Part shown: one piece after another, positions 33,001 to 42,800 of the stretch | Numbering within the stretch: the first letter of the stretch is position 1 | Layout: each line of letters begins with the position of its first letter | Assembly: GCA_012932295.1 (NCBI GenBank) | Contig: JAAONU010000011.1 | Coordinates: 48,610,352-48,674,351 of the forward strand | DNA: 64,000 nucleotides | Source: Cyclina sinensis | Lineage: Eukaryota; Mollusca; Bivalvia; Venerida; Veneridae | Direction: 5' to 3' | The notes under the pieces: model-generated | Told to the model about the DNA's origin: nothing | The model's input: only the letters and a program-made list of their open reading frames with translations | Databases searched by the model: none | Program-made: the position numbers and the translations under genes

Positions 33001-36000
33001 TTCACTATATAAAGCATTAGTTTAATTGGTATATTTTCTGTTTTTATACTAGTGTTTTTGTTTTCTTTTTCACTAGCCCTCATTACTTGAAAGAAACATA
33101 ACCAATAACATTTACTTCAGTTAAAGCTGAAAATCCTTTGGAAGAGGTCTTTCAAATGACGTATGTTTTACCTTGATTTTGACCTTGTAGTCAAATTGTG
33201 AAAAAATAACTACTTCTTTTGAAGGATTTACAATTTATCTTCATATGGTCTCAAAGGTCAAAGCACCACTTCGGGGGCATTGTCATCTTTTGATAGTTCG
33301 TGTTAAAAAATATTTATTCTTTCACTATATAAAGCATTAGTTTAATTGGTATATTTTCTGTTTTTATACTAGTGTTTTTGTTTTCTTTTTCACTAGCCCT
33401 CATTACTTGAAAGAAACATAACCAATAACATTTACTTCAGTTAAAGCTGAAAATCCGTTGGAAGAGGTCTTTCAAATGACATATGTTTTATCTTGATTTT
33501 GACCTTATAGTCAAATTGTGAAAAAATAACCACCTCTTTTGAAGGATTTACAATTAATCTTCATATGGTCTGAAAGGTCAAAGCACCACTTCGGGGGCAT
33601 TGTCATCTTTTGATAGTTCGTGTTAAAAGATATTAATTCTTTCACTATATAAAACATTAGTTTAAATAGTTTATTTTCTGTTTTATACTAGTTTTTTGTT
33701 TTGTTTTCTTTTTCACTAGCCCTCATTACTTGAAAGAAACATAACCAATAACATTTGTTTCAGTTAAAGCTGAAAGTATTAACTTAATATTACATATTTT
33801 AGTACGTATTTTAGTTTCTTTTCACAAAGACAAAAATCCTGTTGTGGTATAAAGTAAAAAAAAAAACAATAATAGATGTGTACGTGAAACATTCGTGCTG
33901 CATAAAACACTTCTTAATAAGTAGTATGTTTACTTTTGCAGGTTCCAATTCCTCAACAGTTGTGATAGTCTTAGTTGTGTTTGCATGCGTTATAGGTAAA
34001 ACTGGTTAATCTTAGTTCTACAAGATTTTGTGATGTAATTTAAGCTGAACTTGTTTTTATAGTGTAATAGTATTTTTCACATGTAATATAATCTTTATTT
34101 ATCAACATTACGCTGTCCGTAGTCTCACTATTTCGCCTCCGAAGGTGAACCGATTTCATAGGTTGATATTTTATAGTTGTTCACCTTCTACATCTCACCT
34201 AGATCTGCGTCTGCTCACGCGGATTCGCCCAGTCGTATGCGGTTGGGCACATATTATGACTCGTTTGTCCCATATTTTGCAGAGTTTAAAACAAAAATGA
34301 TGACGTTAAGATAAAATATGATAACTTAAACCCTACCAGTCCCTTTCATCAAAGAAAAAAACACACAGATAATAAAGTATAAACTGAAACACTTGTTTTG
34401 TATCTGTTTATCTTTCATGTATGTATTGTCGTTAAAAAGACATTTTTGTTTTGTTGTTTGTGTTTATGGTCAGTGGCGTTTCAGTTTTTTATTTCCTCTA
34501 TGTTATTTGTTTAAATTCTGTAACTTAGCTTGAGAATTATAAAAATGGATCTCTGTAAACACTGCGTTCAGACTGGAGTCGTTAGCATCATGTTATGAAG
34601 GAATAACAGTGTAACCTACACTGATATAAAATTTTATCCTTTTTTGGAGAAACACCTTTAAAGTAAATACTACAAACTTGTATTTGGCAACAGTAATTTA
34701 GGTCTTTTTATGACTTGAAGTGCATGTTGTGCTACGTATCTTTAATTTTGTGAACAGTGACCAATAAATTTACAATTATACGCAATTATAGAATATATAA
34801 AGTGAAAATCGAAATTATGATTTTGTTCTTAACTCTTTGAGAATGACTGTTTAAAAATATGTGTTAAATAATCACGTTTTTTTTTATATAAAGAACAGAC
34901 TGTTTTATTTCAGGTCTTCCTGCCATCGCCTTCGTTGTGTTCTTTTATACAAAAGGTGTGTACATTGCAAATTAGCTTTAACCACCTTTTTTCGGCGGTA
35001 TAGAATGCAGCTGCAACGAATTTTATTATTCGAGGCTCCAGCAGCATTCACATGTAAATACTGCAGGAAAACGAAACATAAGCTGTCCCTAATATTTTTA
35101 CTGATACAAGACAAACATCTGATGTAAATGGGGTTCATTACCAATATAAAAAGATTAACATGTTGAAATTTGGTACATCTTTCCATAGAAAAAAAAACTC
35201 CCTAATGACATGTTAAAATTTTATATGTTTGATTTTCTTTGAATAAATAAAAACGATGTTGAATCACACGTCTACACAGTTTTAATGCGGAAGTCTTGCT
35301 ACACATAAAATCAGCAACAGTAAATGGTATAATAAATTAGTGTGTAACGTACATATTCCTTTTCTTTTATTTTTCATTCAGAATTTCAAACAGATAAGAT
35401 TAGATTTGTCGGAGAGTAAAAGTGACTTTTTTTTTATTTGACAGCTTATCATAGGTTACCAGTTGAGGAGGAAAGAAGCATTGGTAAGTTATGCAACATT
35501 TTGTTACCGATCATTTATGAAACCTGTTAAGAATTTCAACAAACTTTTCTTTTCTATTTCATTTGATTAATAACTGCACACTCTCCACCTCTGTATTGAT
35601 TTACATTTTCTGTCGATAACAAGAGAATAAATTTAATTTAAAAACTCTGCAGCATACCTTTATAAATTTGAGAAATGAATGTCGGTATTAAACTCCTGTC
35701 ATGGCGTCAAGGGAATAGATCTCACCTGTATTTTGTATGATCAGCAAGCGATTTGCTGGATTATTTCATTATTATTTCTCCTATAAAGTATGAACTACAA
35801 GCTATCATGCTGTAATAAGTATTTGTTTTACAATTCAAATTTTGCCATGTTAAAACATCAGCTTTCAGTAAAAGTTACATTGTTTTACAGGTAATCAACA
35901 AACGTCCTCCAACGAGAACAGGAAAGGAGGTGAATAAGACAGTGACACTTGATCCCTTATGAAAAAGTATTTGAAAACAATGATTTATGTGTGCAGATAG

Positions 36001-38274
36001 GAAGTTCTGTCACAATTTGACTTGCTTCAAAGTCTTTGAACAACTGTTATATTATTCTTGCAAAGCAGAGCGTAGGACAGAAGTCTCTCTCCCCGCCCCC
36101 TCTCCCCCCCCCCCCACACACACACACATACACGAACAAAAGCCCTCCAATCAAAAATGACAAGATGGAGAAAAGACCTCCCATCAAATTTACAGGCGAG
36201 GCAAAAGCACTCCCGTCAAATTAACAAGGTAGACAAAAGCCATCCCATTAAATTAACAGGTAGAACAAAAGCCCTCCCACATTATAAAATATCAAGACAC
36301 ACTTTTGTGTGACAAACTTCTTATTATTAATAAACATAACGCTATACATTTTACAAAATTGGTTGGAAGATTTTTTTTCAACAATTAATTACTGATTACT
36401 GACAATCAAATATCAAATACCGACATCAAATTAAAGTGTAAAGTGCTAATAACAATTAATCATTTTAACTTAAAACAGCATAAATTAGTTAATAGTAGTA
36501 ACAATTGGCAATTTTCAGTTTGTTCCATACTTTTCTTCCTTTTTTTTGTTTGAAACAGAATTCCAATTTAATGTAATGATATTGAAAGTACATTCCTTGC
36601 ATCTGTATTAAAATACACACATTATACCTTACAATCTATAAATTGAGTGGAAGTGTCCAATTTTATTACATTTTACCTGCTCTGTTGAAAATTCGATGAG
36701 TTGATTGAGTTATTTGGCATAACATTATAATATGAATATTGCATTGATAATTGATCCTATTTTACTTGTAAGATTGGGATGGCTTTTTCAATGTAGGAGG
36801 GTTTTTGTCCTTGTTGTTAATTTAATGGGAGGGGTGTTGTGGTTTTTGTCCACCTCGTTAAATTGACGGAAGGGCTTTTGTCCTACCTATAAATTTGAAG
36901 TGTGTGTTTTTCTCCACCTAGTCATTGTTTGATAGGAGGACTTTTTTGTCCGTATCTCTGCAAAGCAAGGTTTCAACAAGTCTATCTTAGCATGATACTG
37001 CGTACTCATAATGAACAGCTTAAATTGTTGTTTTTGTCGTCAATAATGTATGACGTGTATGACACTTTTGCATGACAAATTTCTTGCCATAACTGCTCCG
37101 AGTCTATCTGTGTACTTGAGAAAATGTGCATGCACCGTCTGAAACTTTTGTTATTATGGACATAAAACGTGTGTAAATGGTATGAAACTGGAGCCTCAGA
37201 TGTCTCCAAAGATTGAAGTACATCAGTCATCACCATAACTTGTCAGTTTTTTAACATTTAAATGTATAGTGTAGAGCTGGTTGTACAAGAATTAAGATGG
37301 GTAAAACTTTGTTTTATTTTACTTTCGTAACGCAATTTAAGACCGGTGGGTCACAAAATATTTTTGATAATTTTATTTTGATGTATCTCAAGCACATCTT
37401 GCCGTCCACGAAAATTAACCATGCAGATTGGTCGTTGATAATGTTTTTAAGCTTTCTAGAGTTCTTAATTGGTTTATTTTTGTAACAATTATGACCAGTA
37501 TCATAACTTTAACTGGCAGTGTGTCATTTTTGCAGAGGGTTCTTATTAAATCATCAATGTATTTACAATGTTTACAATGATTAGTGTAAATAAGAACATT
37601 GCGAACACAAGATTATTAATATGTCATAATTCTTTTCTTAAAATCGAATGTCCGGTATTGATTCAAAAACATGTCTTTTTCGGATTTTAGGCAATGTTAA
37701 TATCAGTAAAGAAAAACGTTTAAATGAAACTTCAACAACAATCAGTTCGAAGGGAGATGTCAATATAACATACAATGTGTATGGTCAGCCAGAAGGGGTC
37801 AAGAGTCATGATCGCTCTAAAAGAGACACTCGTGCTAACTCCGTTCACTTAACCGATGGCGTTGGGCCACAGGATTACATTCCAGAAGAAATTTGTCATG
37901 AACAAAAAATGAATGAATTAAAAGTGAGTTCACATTTTAACTAGAATCGGAACTTCAGTGTATGTAATTATGAAAATTCGAAGTTTAATATATCTGATTG
38001 GTGAAGATAGAATGAAAGGATTTTTCACCTTTTTATCGAGGGGTGAATAAAAGAATCTAAGTGCTATTAATTTAAACTTACAGCACTTTTTCGCATTCAT
38101 CCCTCTTTATGTTCTATGGTTGTAGATACTGTCAAAAATATAAAGGCTATTAGAAATATTTATTCTAACGAAACTAATTAATTACTGTTATTTTCATTTA
38201 AGGAACAAAGCTTCCAGAATATAGAGAGTGGAATGGGTTCGAGTGAAAACATGTTCCCGAAACAAGTCATTTAA
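26680..38274 (+). CDS. Gene B: Cys-rich single-pass membrane protein, 429 residues
   Basis: Ten coding exons (26680-27010, 27892-28191, 28801-28870, 29049-29158, 33942-33995, 34914-34955, 35445-35483, 35891-35929, 37691-37923, 38203-38274) join without a stop to 1290 bases. The protein has a signal peptide (1-19), an ectodomain with 18 cysteines (57-232), a Ser/Thr stalk (235-275) with NSS sites at 253 and 273, a membrane helix (about 276-300) and a tail of about 128 residues. All introns are GT-AG. Exons 2-4 match gene A in length and phase. I do not recognise the family. The repeated symmetrical phase-1 exons are typical of modular animal surface proteins. A receptor role is inference. The tail has no known globular domain but holds two similar beta-prone segments at 329-334 and 350-359. 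Confidence 0.88.
27892..28191 (+). CDS. Gene B coding exon 2: central Cys-rich domain
   Basis: The exon has 300 bp, from an acceptor ending ATCCATTAG to a GTGAGT donor. It encodes residues 111-210, with cysteines at 133, 145, 149, 171, 178, 195 and 202, each aligned with gene A. It holds CPDGY, the NTT glycosylation site at 160, and CNTKDGKCNPRG. Confidence 0.92.
28801..28870 (+). CDS. Gene B coding exon 3: short DCSC-CPEG module
   Basis: This 70-bp exon follows an acceptor ending TTTTAG and ends at GTATGT. It encodes DCSC...CPEGQVR...FSCV with cysteines at 212, 214, 218 and 232. The Cys spacing loosely recalls small disulfide modules of receptor ectodomains but is too short to assign. Confidence 0.88.
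29049..29158 (+). CDS. Gene B coding exon 4: Ser/Thr-rich stalk
   Basis: This 110-bp exon, phase 2 to 1, has an acceptor ending CCTTTAG and a GTAAGC donor. It encodes residues 234-270, rich in Ser and Thr, with an NSS site at 253 and several Tyr near its end. Confidence 0.85.
31040..31480 (+). repeat. Decayed copy of the 62-kb repeat family
   Basis: GAAATTATGCCCCTTGAGTC, ATGGTTAAAAGAAAATCTTG, AAGGCCCAGAG and GCATTGTCTAGTGG occur in the order seen at 62160-62290, with many differences. Confidence 0.55.
32230..32790 (-). repeat. Dispersed repeat carrying a chance 158-codon ORF
   Basis: The stretch has AT-rich imperfect repetition (lines such as TTTGGACAAGACC / TTTGGACTTCCC and repeated TTGACCTT words) and an internal GTCTGTCCATCCGTCCGTC. 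The minus-strand open frame is the translation of these imperfect repeats. It shows no domain and is not taken as a gene. Confidence 0.55.
32813..33772 (+). repeat. Tandem triplication of a 320-bp unit
   Basis: AATCCTTTGGAAGAGGTC begins at 32813 and 33133, and a one-base variant (AATCCGTTGG) begins at 33453. Each unit ends with CAGTTAAAGCTGAAA. The spacing is 320 bp each time and identity is high, so the duplications are recent. It is confined to gene B intron 4. Confidence 0.93.
33942..33995 (+). CDS. Gene B coding exon 5: first half of membrane helix
   Basis: This 54-bp exon encodes SNSSTVVIVLVVFACVI (272-288) between an acceptor ending TTTGCAG and a GTAAAA donor. It lies after a 4.8-kb intron, as the matching gene A exon follows a 6.05-kb intron. 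Confidence 0.85.
34110..34345. repeat. Dispersed repeat also present at 60 kb
   Basis: AGTCTCACTATTTCGCCTCC followed by GAAGGTGAACC is the reverse complement of the block at 60360-60395. The following GCGGATTCGCCCAGTCGTATGCG and TTGGGCAC stretch matches 60016-60050 in direct orientation. It lies in gene B intron 5. Confidence 0.7.
34914..34955 (+). CDS. Gene B coding exon 6: second half of membrane helix
   Basis: This 42-bp exon encodes LPAIAFVVFFYTK (290-302) after TATTTCAG and before GTGTGT. A proline at 291 would kink the helix. The gene A counterpart has no proline here. Confidence 0.82.
35445..35483 (+). CDS. Gene B coding exon 7: juxtamembrane tail
   Basis: This 39-bp exon, phase 1 to 1, encodes AYHRLPVEEERSI (303-315), an acidic juxtamembrane piece. 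The acceptor follows a long T run and TTTGACAG. The donor is GTAAGT. Confidence 0.75.
35891..35929 (+). CDS. Gene B coding exon 8: tail linker
   Basis: A second 39-bp phase-1 exon, encoding GNQQTSSNENRKG (316-328), a polar linker. The acceptor TTTTACAG is good and the donor GTGAAT is weaker. Because length is a multiple of three, it could be skipped without changing the frame. Confidence 0.72.
36096..36134. repeat. C-rich run and CA microsatellite
   Basis: A C-rich run (CTCTCCCCGCC to a pure C tract) passes directly into CACACA repeats. Located in gene B intron 8. Confidence 0.9.
36137..36950. repeat. Inverted pair of small tandem arrays (foldback-like)
   Basis: At 36137, 36169, 36202, 36234 and 36266 a 32-33-bp unit with CAAAAGCCCTCCCATCAAAT repeats. 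From 36781 to 36950 the reverse complement of the same unit (GGGCTTTTGTCC type) repeats several times. About 480 bp of AT-rich DNA separates the arms. This suggests an inverted-repeat element with tandemly repeated ends, sitting in gene B intron 8. The transcript could fold here. Confidence 0.75.
37691..37923 (+). CDS. Gene B coding exon 9: main cytoplasmic tail
   Basis: This 233-bp exon, phase 1 to 0, encodes residues 329-406. GNVNIS (329-334) and GDVNIT (350-355) form two pseudo-repeats 21 residues apart. The second continues into YNVYG. Further on are a basic SKRDTR stretch and QDYIPEEIC. The acceptor is GGATTTTAG and the donor GTGAGT. Confidence 0.82.
38203..38274 (+). CDS. Gene B coding exon 10: C-terminus
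   Basis: This 72-bp coding part follows an acceptor ending CATTTAAG. It encodes 23 residues ending FPKQVI and the stop TAA. No AATAAA was seen close downstream. An ATTAAA near 38560 is a possible polyadenylation signal. Confidence 0.78.
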   Translation, partial: EQSFQNIESGMGSSENMFPKQVI

Positions 38275-39332
38275 ATAACTGGTGTTTGATCCAGACGTAA
38301 TTTTACCACTGAGCTGGTATGTATTCGAATGCTGGCAATTTGTGACTGACCTATGTGTATTTATTTAATATAGAGTTAATACAAGTGAATAATCTTCAGT
38401 CTGGTAAAAGTCATAGTGCTTTTTTTTGTTCCTCTTTTTTTGAATAAGATGTAGGCAGGAAAAATAATGTCTGCAATAAGCTCTTTATAACTCCATTATC
38501 CGTGGTGGGAGCCAATTTTGGAATCACTTTATTCATATATCCATTAGTATGTCCTTTTAGAATTAAATACTTGTATGTTATTATTTATCACTGAATAATG
38601 CCCCTTCTTATGATAAAGCCTCTTTTCATATTATGTTACACGTACAAAGTTGATAGTTCAAATATTTCTGTTAGAATTTCTATACCAAGAACAATAACTC
38701 TGTTCTTACTTAATTTCAAATTACTTCCCTTAATTGTCATAACTCGACCTTGCCTTTTTCAATCATTTCTCTTTATCAAAGTTCCTTTTTTCCAGGACAT
38801 AACTAAAATCTGTATACTGCATATAATTTAAACCTGACACACTCCAGGACACAAAGTGGAAGTGCAGAGTACAAGAACTACAAGTTATTTATTTTGAATT
38901 ACCACCTCCCACTTTTTTTAATTTTCTTGATTATAGTGTAACTCATAAAGTACCTTGACGACTTTCTTGAATCTTCACACAGGTATAGAGTACAATGAAT
39001 AGTGTAGTGTACATGACACATGATTTTCCATTTCTCATTTTTATTTTTAATTATTTATTTCTAAAATAGTTGGATTGAAGCAGTGTTTTTGGTTGGGTAT
39101 TTATCAACTTCTGTGATAGCTCTAGTCCAACAAATACAAATTGTGATCACATAACGTCTGAAATACTATAAAATTTGTTATTGAAGTATTGGTTATGTTT
39201 GTGTATGAGGTTACATGCATTTGTACATTTTATTTTAATTTGATTCATTTTATTGTAACCAATTATAGTGCATTTAAATTTTCAGATCTGCTTTTGTTGG
39301 AAGTCTCTCAAATCATTACTTAAATGCATGCT
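38275..39332. other. Downstream of gene B, no gene seen
   Basis: Probable 3' untranslated region and intergenic DNA. The 77-codon ORF at 38598 encodes an AT-driven hydrophobic peptide without support. Confidence 0.5.
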
Positions 39333-39336
39333 TTAA

Positions 39337-39770
39337 AGCGACTGACTCACAGACGATGATAAAAAGAAAATGATTATACGTCTTGAAATTCTTGCTGTAA
39401 TCGTGAAGAAGATATCTAAACTAAGTTACTGACTCAGTTTTTGTGACATAAAAACATCAAAATATAAAGTTTTACACACTTTTCTCGGTAAAAACATTTT
39501 ACCCAGTTAGTCACGGGGTAGATACTTCAGTTATAACATTAATTTTGAGGCAATCTAATTAGTAGACGTCGTGGCTCAGTGGACTAAGTCGTCGCTCTAT
39601 ATTTTACTGACCGAAAGGTCGTGGGTTCGAATCCTGATTAAGTCAAAACATTTTTTTTCAGTTTTCATGGTGTATAGAAGCATAATATTATATTTTTTTC
39701 TATAGTATATTAAATGCTTTTAAATTTGAAAGAATAAAAAATTTCAGCATAATTTTGTGAGACAATCGCT
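39337..39770. mobile_element. TTAA-flanked MITE containing a tRNA-like module
   Basis: Terminal inverted repeats AGCGACTGACTCAC and AGCGATTGTCTCAC (reverse complement of the right end) are bordered by TTAA at 39333-39336 and 39771-39774. TTAA duplication is the hallmark of piggyBac-like and T2-type MITEs. The element is 434 bp and has no ORF. Its middle carries a tRNA-like sequence with a good box B. The two copies at 47.7 and 48.2 kb have the same plan but a different sequence. Confidence 0.8.
39565..39644 (+). other. tRNA-like module inside the 39.3-kb MITE
   Basis: GTGGCTCAGTGGACTAAG resembles an A box and GGTTCGAATCC at 39624-39634 is a perfect box B. In between, GACCGAAAGGTC can form a small hairpin. 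An A and T tract follows. Acceptor pairing is limited to a few bases (GAC with GTC), so this is a tRNA-derived relic or SINE head and not a tRNA gene. Confidence 0.65.
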
Positions 39771-40664
39771 TTAAAATGCACATCCTTTAATAGCAAAATA
39801 TTCTTGTGCATCGCCTGTTTTGAAAATGTCAGTAATGGGTAGCTCTTTTGAAAAAAAAAAAAATATATATATTAAAATACAATGTAGTGAAAATCGATAC
39901 CAATAAAATGTCAGCGCTATGTTTCAGATTGACTTATGGCCAGTTCATTGTTAAGTGACATGACCTTGCTTATTTCAATATCGATATGACCATTTCGAAA
40001 ATGATGTTTTCAATTTAATCTACCTTTGCTCAGTGTTTTACTTAGTACTATTGTTAATACTAGAAAAATGCTAGAAAATACTCCTCGCTTGATAAAAAAG
40101 TATATCTCAGGTTGTATAAAAAATTTATTGAACTTTTCCTGTTATGATTTTTAGAATAATTTGTTCATAGCTCAACAAAGGTCAATTTTGTGCAATATTG
40201 CTCTTGCAATGTATGTTTTCAACTTTTGGCAACCTTCTCAGAAAAGGATATTTAAAGTTACTGATCTTTAAGAAAGCAAGTAGCATGCTATAATTACTGT
40301 GTTAAGCATCTTGTATCATTCAGTTCGATTCATTAGCTTTGTTTTATATGTCAGTTTTGTTTTACCAAACATGCTAGTCTAATGTCAGTTCAATTTACTA
40401 GACAGGGAATGTGCTTGTTTTTATTTATTATTTAATAATAATACGGAAGATGTTTGCAAGTACCTTTGTTAAACTACCTGGTTACTAATGTCAGTATTTC
40501 TTCTTCATGGTATTCAATGTTTTAATCTATATTAGCAGAATTATAATTTATTGTTATAATGTTAAGTCCCGATAGAAACTGGTGAGCATTGCGACAATTT
40601 ATATCATTATTTTTTGATAGATATTTTCCACGAATTCATTATTTCAATATCACTAATTAAACAG

Positions 40665-40894
40665 AAATATCACAGTAATACGTTTTGTCATAAAGATCAA
40701 ACCAGATGGCTTACAGAAGCATATACTGGAAGGTTGGTTTTCTGTAAAGGAGAAGCACTTTATACCCAAACAAACATTAATGTTCTAGACATTTCAATGG
40801 ATAAAGAGTGTAAATACGAACAAAGAACTTCCATCATATGCAAGTATGCTGGCACTGGTTTTGTTCATTCATGTCATGTCTCAAAAATTGAAAG
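40665..40894 (+). other. Possible isolated exon with five cysteines
   Basis: Between an acceptor ending TTAAACAG and a donor AAAG/GTTAGA is a 230-bp open segment encoding a mixed-composition peptide with five cysteines (including FCKGEALYTQ and IICKYAGTGF). It resembles an extracellular exon and lies on the same strand 2.4 kb after gene B. It does not align with gene A or B, and no partner exon was found. Confidence 0.25.
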
Positions 40895-41690
40895 GTTAGA
40901 AAACTGATATTTGTCTATATTTCAAAGAGATTACTAGTAATTTATACACTAATTTAATCTTACACACAAAACATAGATAGATCTTTGTACAATTTATTAT
41001 AAATTATAATGTAATGTACAGTATTGAGTGTGTGAAAAAGTTTATTTCGATTAAATTATTTGATCAGTAGTGTTTTTTTCTTCTTGTTTTTGTCTGTTTT
41101 AATTATCAAAAACGTCAACATATACTTGAGTATTTGTATATACCTACGCTTTACTCTCCTGCATATCACGAAAAAGCTGAAAGTTATCAATGATTTTAAC
41201 TTTTTTCTATAAAGTGCAATTATATCTCTTACACATATGAAAATACTGCAGTCCAGAATGCTATTGTTTTGCCTGGATACCTGGTCCTGAAATTATTTTA
41301 TTTTCATAACGGAATGTTCACAAGTTTTTATTGCTTTTTTTGTTTTTTGTTTTGTTTTTGGTTTTAAAAAATTATTTTCAAAGATGTCACTGGTTTCTCA
41401 ATTGAGCCCCCAAATTGACCTGTTTCCACACACATCTTATTTGCCATGCCAATAAACATCATAGCGAAGAATTGTGAAGAAATATGACTTGTATAAAATG
41501 AAACGCGTATGCTGCCCATGTTCTGGTCCCAGTTAACTCGAATATTTCATGCCAAAATACTTCAGAAATTTTCATAAAAATTGTGCAACGATGGACCATT
41601 TAAACAATTCACGAATTTTAGTATATGCTCCACAAACAAGGTTTTCTATAATGTGAAAAGCAAAAAGGTCAAAAATTCTGAGAAAACACA

Positions 41691-41692
<2 letters not shown>

Positions 41693-41721
<29 letters not shown>
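41693..41721. repeat. CA microsatellite
   Basis: An uninterrupted CA dinucleotide run of about 14 units. Confidence 0.95.
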
Positions 41722-41724
<3 letters not shown>

Positions 41725-42519
41725 ACAGATAATCTTTCTTTATTACCATATACACTCCTAGTTTGTTTATCTGTCAAAATTAGAAGAAAATCTTTCAAAA
41801 ACTGAATGAGAGGTCCGACACATGATTTTTACACCTTCGTATACAGTGCCCAAAATTCTGGTAAAATAGGTCTTACAGTTAATCCTACCTTAACGACAAT
41901 CTACACATTAAGGGCACCAGCGTAAGTTTAAAACAAATCCTTCAAACGATGAATTAGAAGTTCGATACACAAGATTTTTTTATAACCCATATAGCGTAAA
42001 ATTCAAAAGCCAAAAACTGCAGTAAAAAGTACACGCAACCAAAAACCCTATTTGAACATCTGTATAAGCTCATTTGTGAGCTTTTGAAGCAAAACCTCCA
42101 AACATGGATGAGGAGTTCGACATACCCTAGTATGCGCATCTGTTTTCTTTATGTGTTCACTGATGTTTGTTTTAAATTATCTTGGGATAATAGAATAATT
42201 ATACGAAAAACAAATCTAAATGTTCTTGAAAAACGTAGTGGTCTGCTAGAATTAGCAAGTCTTAATGGAATGGGTTATTTGTCTTTATACATTTGTTTGG
42301 AAACAGTTTCTATTTTGAACCACAGGAGATGTGGCAGCGGTAAGTAATTTTGACGTAAAATGCGAAATCATTAGAATTTCAATTTTAAAGATTCAGATGA
42401 GCGATTCTCAAACTGAACATTATATTTTTTAAGAATCAGTTTAAATACTATTTTAAATACTATAAATGCTTTTACAGTAGTCTGCTATTTTGTTTTCAAT
42501 ATGAAATATTTCATCAGGG

Positions 42520-42800
42520 TCACTCTGTAGATTTATTGCTATAAATTTCAAGCAAATCCCATCTAAAATATTCTCGAGGAGACGGGGCGACATCACCATT
42601 GTACACCCTGCTCAAGTCAACTTCATCTGCAATGGGGGATGACATCTTACCAGCTGTTGACTCTAACGTGTCTCTGATGCAGAATATGCCTGACACAAGC
42701 GATGGAGATATTCTTGGCAGAGAGCGCGCGGGGTTGGTGGGGTGGGGAAGGTCGTTGGTCCATTTGTGCGTACTGATCTGTTCCATAGTTATCATGTAAT
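42520..42800. other. GC-richer island with overlapping ORFs, possible pseudogene
   Basis: This stretch is clearly richer in G and C than its surroundings and is open in one plus and two minus frames. Segments such as MSSPIADEVDLSRVYNGD (minus) or VDSNVSLMQNMPDTSDGD (plus) look coding-like, but no frame is preferred and no domain is recognised. It may be a decayed exon or retrocopy. Confidence 0.3.

Larger units (their letters stand above)
29159..33941. other. Gene B intron 4
   Basis: The largest gene B intron, 4.8 kb. It holds a decayed dispersed repeat near 31040-31480, a repeat with ATCCGTCCGTC near 32230-32790, and a triplicated 320-bp unit at 32813-33772. The rest is unique AT-rich DNA. 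The ORF at 30413-30685 encodes only a hydrophobic AT-driven peptide. Confidence 0.7.
39775..42480. other. Intergenic DNA with little structure
   Basis: Mostly unique AT-rich sequence. It includes the weak exon candidate at 40665-40894 and a CA microsatellite, listed separately. No other repeat or coding signal is convincing. Confidence 0.5.

Noticed and set aside
39565..39644. Functional tRNA gene
   Set aside because: Box B is perfect, but the acceptor stem barely pairs and the anticodon arm is unclear. It lies inside a MITE.
41581..41805. 74-codon ORF with a poly-His-Thr run
   Set aside because: The run is the CA microsatellite. Nothing else supports coding.
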